DNA of 23,867 bases, taken from Chara braunii (Eukaryota; Streptophyta; Charophyceae; Charales; Characeae). The translations under genes and the position numbers were made by a program. This document shows positions 19,296-23,867 of this stretch, piece by piece. Location: NCBI GenBank assembly GCA_003427395.1, contig BFEA01000303.1, positions 184,708 through 208,574 of the forward strand, in the 5' to 3' direction. How positions within the stretch are numbered: the first letter of the stretch is position 1; the number at the start of each line of letters is the position of its first letter. The notes under the pieces were generated by a model. That model was not told the DNA's origin. It worked only from the letters and a program-made list of their open reading frames with translations, and ran no database searches.

Positions 19296-19526
19296 TCAAC
19301 CTTGGAAACCACTAGCAGCTCCACCAGTAGCTCCTCCCTCAACTCTGCCAACCTCAAACACTCTTTTCCACCATCTCATCGCTGCCTTGAAACTCCTTGA
19401 GGCCAAGTACCACACCTCAAGGCTCACCATATACCCATAGCCTTGTGCTATATCAAGCCACCGCTTCAGTGTGCCTTGCCTGAGTCCAGCCCCTTCTAAT
19501 ATAGCCATAGACTTGGGAACCCTCAT
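19296..19526 (-). other. Open minus-strand stretch, possible coding remnant
   Basis: Minus-strand reading from 19526 starts MRVPKSMAILEGAGLRQG and contains several tryptophans (LKRWLDI, EVWYLASR, MRWWKRVF), unusual for random sequence, then a glycine-alanine tail. A different frame next to it reads AELREELLVELLVVSKVEG. I recognise neither. It may be part of a transposon-derived protein; no start context or splice site supports a live gene. From 19530 to 20010 I see only short open frames and no motif. Confidence 0.25.
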
Positions 19527-20014
19527 GTCGTTTCAGTTATGACCCTTATGAGTTCGTGCATCTCAGTTCCAGCTGCTAACTTCCGAAGTCATTGCTAGAC
19601 TGTCACTTGTCACCTTCTCCTTCACCCTCTGTTGAAATCACGGAGCAACTGTTGTCACCTCATTTTGCTACCCATAACTTCTATGCCCAAATTTGGTATG
19701 CCTCATTCGGCATATATACACCTTCCTCTGCAGCCCATGCATCCCACGATCAGAGCCCCAAAATATCCCATTTGGTTTGGAACCAAGGTTACAGAGCAGC
19801 CTCTCATTAAAAATGGAGGTCGGCTCAACCTCTACATGTTTGACCTAAGTAAGCATCCCTTTGGGACTCAATTTAACAAGGATAAATCAGACCCTCGACT
19901 ATCTGACAGTTTGAGCGCATTAGAACTAGAGGCTTCATTCGTTGACGACCTGATTGGCTGCTCGCAGGTAATAGGCTAGCCAACCTTTAAAAAGGGTTGA
20001 GCTGCACCACCTTG

Positions 20015-20048
20015 CCGTGGTTATGGGTTGAAGAATTTTCAACCACGG
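20015..20048. repeat. Alternative hairpins CCGTGGTT / AACCACGG
   Basis: CCGTGGTT (20015-20022) pairs perfectly with AACCACGG (20041-20048). GGTTGAA (20026-20032) also pairs perfectly with TTCAACC (20038-20044). The two pairings share AACC, so only one can form at a time. Confidence 0.65.
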
Positions 20049-20151
20049 TTTTTCTCCATGTTTTGTTTTTTGCCCAATATATCCCACATAAAAAGGGGCA
20101 GCCAAATGGCTGCAGCTAAGTTTTGGACAGCCATTGCGTGCCTTTTTTTTT

Positions 20152-20240
20152 ACTGGCGCCAGTTCAAAAGAGTGTCAGCTCAGTGTCAAGGCTGAGGGGG
20201 AAAAACAACTCGTGATAATCACGAGTTCAAATCCTGAGAG
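20152..20240 (+). mobile_element. tRNA-derived SINE head, possible
   Basis: CAGCTCAGTGTC (20176-20187) resembles an A box and GAGTTCAAATCC (20223-20234) a B box, at roughly tRNA spacing. Between them AACTCGTGAT-A-ATCACGAGTT (20207-20227) is a perfect inverted repeat overlapping the B box, which no functional tRNA would have. A 12-bp palindrome ACTGGCGCCAGT lies at 20152-20163. A GAGTTCAAATCC also occurs at 20575-20586. Confidence 0.4.
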
Positions 20241-20802
20241 TCCCAAAGCGGGGTGCAAAAAGTACTTCAACTTTTAGCGAGTTTTAAATAAAAACTCGTC
20301 AAATAAAAAAATTTGAAAACATTCATGCGCGTGGCGTAGATGCCCAGGTACTGAGAGAGACATTTTTAGGGCTGAAAAAAATCATTTACGCCACCAAATA
20401 AATATTGGTGTGAACTGAAAAATGCAGGTTTTCTCAAAATCCTGATCCTGATTTTTTGTTTTCATTTTTTTTTATTTTCCCTCTTTGCCTTTTCCTTTTG
20501 TCCTTTGGCCTTACAACGCCATTTGGAATGTTGTGCCTCCAAGACACAACCATTAACTGTTGAAAACCAGACTAGAGTTCAAATCCAAATGGATTTACGG
20601 CGGGGTGAGTCTAAGTGCAGCCTCACGAAAAATGGCTCCCACCACCCTACTCACCAAATGTGCAAGATGGAAACGAATCTTCTCCTTACCCACGCGAAGA
20701 TGTAGCACCTCGTCAAACCGCGAGGCTGCTACTATTTCAAACAGTGGGGGGGAAAAAATTAAAAAAAAAACATGTAGCAAATCTGGTTATCCGACAGACC
20801 AA

Positions 20803-20829
20803 TTTATCCGGATTTTCAATCCGGATAAA
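20803..20829. repeat. Perfect 12-bp hairpin TTTATCCGGATT / AATCCGGATAAA
   Basis: Two 12-bp arms around a TTC loop. TATCCGGATTTTCA recurs directly near 21200. The intervening 21056-21110 is a C/T-rich CCCCTTTA-like tract. Confidence 0.75.
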
Positions 20830-21198
20830 ATTTATGGATTAATTCGAGATATGGAAAATCCGGCCCTGCGCAAAATACGTTTTTTTAACAAAAAAAAAAA
20901 AAAAAAAATCATGAAAAAAGTATGTTGTTTATATTAACGATACGAATAACTTTTGGCTTGATGCCATCTTTGATATCTCAACAATTATGAAGATAAAAAA
21001 TAAAATAGAAAACGAAAAAAATATTTAGATAAAAATAAATATAATGAATTAAACATCCCCCCTCTAAACCCCTTTATTCCCTATCTTTCCCCCTTTAAAC
21101 CCTTTCATGCCTTATGAAGCTTTTCATGAAATAGGAAAGTAGTTCTATTGTATTTTGCATGTGCAATATAAGTTTTTTTTTTTTTTGCCATTTTTTTA

Positions 21199-21275
21199 TT
21201 ATCCGGATTTTCATATAATCCTACCCCTCGATCATCCGGCCAGATAATCCGACCAGATTATCCGGCCAGAAAACC
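21199..21275. repeat. Cluster of TTATCCGG / CCGGATAA words
   Basis: ATTATCCGGATTTTCATATA, ATCATCCGGCCAGATAATCC and GACCAGATTATCCGGCCAG follow one another, with ATAATC and GATTAT as inverted partners. With the hairpin at 20803 they may mark the two ends of one ~480-bp element. Confidence 0.5.
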
Positions 21276-21489
21276 CGTGCTACCTAGGAAAAAAAAAAAG
21301 AACAAAACAACAACCAAAACAAAAAATTCTTAAAAAAGATAAGATCTGACGCCTATGAAAACGGGCACCTGGCCTACTTTCTCGAAGTTACAGCTCCTAG
21401 CCTCTTGTAAACGCGCCAGATGACGCTCAAGTCTTTGTTTTTTTTCTTTTTTTCTTCGGTCATTGGCGTGCAACTAATGACATTCTCAA

Positions 21490-21558
21490 AAGAGTCAAAA
21501 CCTTAGTGTCATTATAGGGCACCCTGATGTGCTGAAATACATACATGAGTTCGATTCC
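21490..21558 (+). mobile_element. tRNA-derived SINE head, weak
   Basis: GAGTTCGATTCC (21547-21558) matches a B box with two changes (GA for GG in the first bases). About 45 bp upstream TTAGTGTCATTATAGGG is a poor A box. Decayed or coincidental. Confidence 0.3.
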
Positions 21559-21767
21559 AGATAAAATTGAACTTCGAAAAACTGAAAAAAATAAATAAAA
21601 AATTGACCATTTTCTCAATTTATGCGTGTCATCCTTGCGCAGGGGTCATCCTAATCTACGTGGCTGATTTCAGCCGCGCGATCTCGTTGATCGCGCGCCC
21701 AAAGTCTGTCGTGCCTAAGTGCTTTGGCCTACGATTGCTCCAAAAGGGCTAGCCCAGTGGGACAGAG

Positions 21768-22040
21768 GATGAGTCTGGATGACGAGCAGGGGGACAACGA
21801 GCGGAAAGACTGCACGAGTGGCAGGAGACCGAATGTGATGAGGGGAGGAAGAGGGATGTGAAGACTGGGAAGAGAAGGAAAGGGTGAAAGAGGATGGGGA
21901 GCAGGATGAGTAGGAGGAGGAACGGGAGAAGAAGGGGCAACACGACGAGCGGGAGGAAGAGGACGGTGAGCGAGAGGACGGTGAGCGAGAGGACGAGGCA
22001 TAGAGGAAAGACGTCGAGCAATAGGAGGAGGTCAACGAAA
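21768..22040. repeat. GA-rich dispersed repeat, copy 1
   Basis: Polypurine plus-strand sequence containing a short tandem (GGACGGTGAGCGAGA, period 18 bp, near 21961). From 21918 to 22010 it matches 22995-23085 (GGAACGGGAGAAG, CACGACGAGCG, GAGCGAGAGGACGAGG). Serine-rich minus-strand frames here are a composition effect. A T18 run follows at 22108-22125, and 22130-22640 shows no recognisable gene. Confidence 0.65.
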
Positions 22041-22635
22041 GAAGCACCAGAAGAAGTAATGGTGTAGTTGATGTTTTATGATTTCTTATGTTTTGTTGCG
22101 TGTAGCCTTTTTTTTTTTTTTTTTTAAATAACGGTGGACGCGGAATGTTTTGAAACCCTAAAGGCAAAAAAAACTCTCACCGGCAAAAAAGTCACGCACA
22201 AACTCGAAATGAGCAATTTCGGTCAAAAAGTATCCGTTGGGCTTTCTTTTTTTGTTTTGTTTTCCCCTCTAACACCACGGGCGACCCTTGTAAATATGAC
22301 ACCTGGTCTGACACCACAACCGTCGGTACTTCTGATGCCTTTTTGAACTCGGCACGATTTTTTTTGTCAATGCGTGTTTTTTTTACCCATTTGATACTCA
22401 AAGGTGACATGACAGTAGTTACCCTGTTTTTTTTTTCAAGAGCCTTACAACCTTGGCTTCATATCCATTTTCTGCCCTCCCCGTCGTTGTTGATGCCAGT
22501 TGTTCTGTGCAGCTTCTTCTGTACCCTTACGCCCACCTCCTCTTTCAAATTCGCCTTCCATCGTCATTTCATATCCCCTTTCTTCAACTTTTTTGTCGTT
22601 TTCTCATCTCATATTGGATAACCATGTTCAATTTT

Positions 22636-22792
22636 TTTTTAGGAGAAAAAAAAAAGCTCGACGGCCTTCAAAAATCATCATTGAACTGACCAGCCCAGGT
22701 AATTCAAAATTGTTCTCTTGCGTTCATCTGATTGTATTTGGATTCGAACTTTGGTCTCTTCATGGGTGTACCAACTGCGCTAGACCCATATA
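22636..22792 (-). mobile_element. tRNA-related SINE or tRNA pseudogene
   Basis: On the minus strand TAGCGCAGTTGG (22782-22771) is an exact polymerase III A box (TRGYNNARYNGG type) and AGTTCGAATCC (22750-22740) is a near-perfect B box. The gap between them is only 20 bases, too short for a tRNA anticodon arm, and the T-stem arms do not pair, so this is not a functional tRNA. Downstream the sequence runs to A/T homopolymers near 22636-22660, as in a SINE tail. Confidence 0.55.
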
Positions 22793-22809
22793 GTAACTAC
22801 ATAGTTTCT

Positions 22810-22968
22810 TCATAATGAATGTATATATATATTCATAATGAATAAGTCTCCTCATTATGAATGTATATATATATTCATAATGAATAAGTCTCCTCATGAT
22901 GAATGTATATATATATTCATGATGAATGAGTCTCTTCATGATGAATGTGTATATATATCCATCTATCA
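22810..22968. repeat. 42-bp palindromic tandem array, ~3.8 copies
   Basis: Units start at 22810, 22852, 22894 and 22936. Each begins TCATWATGAATGTATATATA and continues to ATTCATAATGA-type text, so the first 32 bp of a unit is itself a near-perfect palindrome. Because 42 is a multiple of three, the minus strand reads a 14-residue repeat (EYIYTFIMRRLIHY-type) within a longer open frame (22760-23158). No other sign of coding is present. Confidence 0.9.
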
Positions 22969-22994
22969 TCAAACAGAACTGCCCCGTATATAAG

Positions 22995-23335
22995 AGGAAC
23001 GGGAGAAGAGGGGGCAGCACGACGAGCGAGAGGAGGAGAACGATGAACGAGAGGACGAGGGAGAGGGGGATGAGGTTTAAGAACGGGGAGATGAGGATAT
23101 TTTTGGTGTCGTTTCCTTTTCGCGCGCTGCATGTTTGGACACATGTACACAACAACACGCAGTTTTGTCAGGGACAGAAAGGAGACCCATAGCCGAACAA
23201 GGGGAGGCTGGCGAGCGGGAGGGTGAGGGTGACAAACAGGAGGAGGAAGAGTTTGGCCTCAGGAGGAAAAAGAGAGGGAGGAGTACTAGGTGGAGGAATG
23301 GGTCGTAGAGAGAGAGGGAGAGAGAGAGACTTTGA
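22995..23335. repeat. GA-rich dispersed repeat, copies 2 and 3
   Basis: 22995-23085 aligns with 21918-22010; 23200-23290 is a looser relative (GGCGAGCGGGAGGGTGAGG, GGAGGAGGAAGAG) ending in GAGAGA repeats to 23328. Beyond 23340 the sequence is low-complexity A/T-rich with no gene visible. Confidence 0.6.
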
Positions 23336-23775
23336 GGCAATCACATAGATAAGATAATCATGCAAGAGTCGGACACCCTCCTCTCTTGCCCGCCACCTAC
23401 GTGGCACCCGCGGACTAGGTCAGGGGAAAATCAGCCGTCGTGGCCGGAAAAGTCGGCTGCGGACGCGGCCAACGAGGCCTACCTCGTGGCCCAATTTTTT
23501 CTTTTTTAACAAAAAATAAGTAAAAAACAACAACAAAAATCTAGGGTAATTGATTTTTTCGAATTTGACTTGATTTACGAATTTTCAAAATGAAAAACGA
23601 AAATCGGCTAAAAAGAAAAAAATAAATAAAACAAAAATAAATAAAAGAACAACATAATTTTTTTTTTCTCATTTTTTTCATGACTGATATGGAGTCAGAG
23701 TCCTCCTAGAAATTTTGCATAGTTTTTTTTTTTGTGGCTTCTTCTCTTCTTCTTCGTTGTTTTCTTCTTTGCTGG

Positions 23776-23776
<1 letters not shown>

Positions 23777-23867
<91 letters not shown>
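23777..23867. repeat. Poly(T) run to the end of the window
   Basis: Ninety-one T reach the last base. The true length is unknown because the window ends in it. It could be a retroposon tail or an assembly boundary. Confidence 0.9.

Noticed and set aside
21715-22167. Serine/arginine-rich minus-strand frame that could suggest an SR-type splicing protein
   Set aside because: It is the complement of a GA-rich tandem repeat, with two further overlapping frames also open.
22636-22792. Functional tRNA gene on the minus strand
   Set aside because: A and B boxes are present but only 20 bases apart, with no pairing T stem or anticodon arm.
22810-22968. CRISPR-like array
   Set aside because: Units are contiguous with no unique spacers, and the setting is eukaryotic.

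Overview
This window looks like intergenic, transposon-rich DNA from a large eukaryotic genome. It has many homopolymer and microsatellite runs, AT-rich spacers, splice-site-like sequences, and protein-like stretches broken by stops and frameshifts. There is no bacterial-style gene packing and I see no intact long gene. The LINE reverse-transcriptase wording, the DUF7869-type transposon gene and the repeat style remind me of streptophyte algae such as Chara. That placement is recall only and low confidence.

Layout. 1-2.9 kb: poly(T)-headed repeats (minus-strand retroposons if the T runs are poly(A) tails), including two related ~410 bp copies whose shared anchors lie exactly 2,000 bp apart, flanking a 402 bp tandem duplication and a (TA)n tract. 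2.9-5.8 kb: a decayed, gene-less block with a nested cruciform and three degenerate copies of a ~590 bp unit. 5.8-9.1 kb: a weak candidate exon, microsatellites, polypurine/polypyrimidine blocks, a ~480 bp AT-rich foldback element, and a recurring palindrome with core ATCGATAATATTATCGAT. 9.18-9.74 kb (minus): first exon of a broken, unrecognised protein gene that ends at a consensus splice donor. 11.06-14.12 kb (plus): a 121 bp duplication carrying splice-like ends, an acidic 8-residue repeat, and a decayed DUF7869-type (transposase-like) gene. 15.08-18.93 kb (minus): a dead two-ORF LINE with CCHC ORF1, an AP-type endonuclease and only the first part of the reverse transcriptase. 19-23.9 kb: hairpins, tRNA-like SINE heads, GA-rich dispersed repeats, a 42 bp palindromic tandem array, and a final run of 91 T.

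Functionally this is a graveyard. The LINE and the DUF7869-type gene are the two recognisable protein-coding mobile elements and both are inactivated. The short elements (foldback, palindromes, tRNA-like heads, poly(A)-tailed pieces) are the kind of non-autonomous DNA such elements may mobilise, but no partnership is demonstrated here. I found no operon, CRISPR array, rRNA or intact tRNA.
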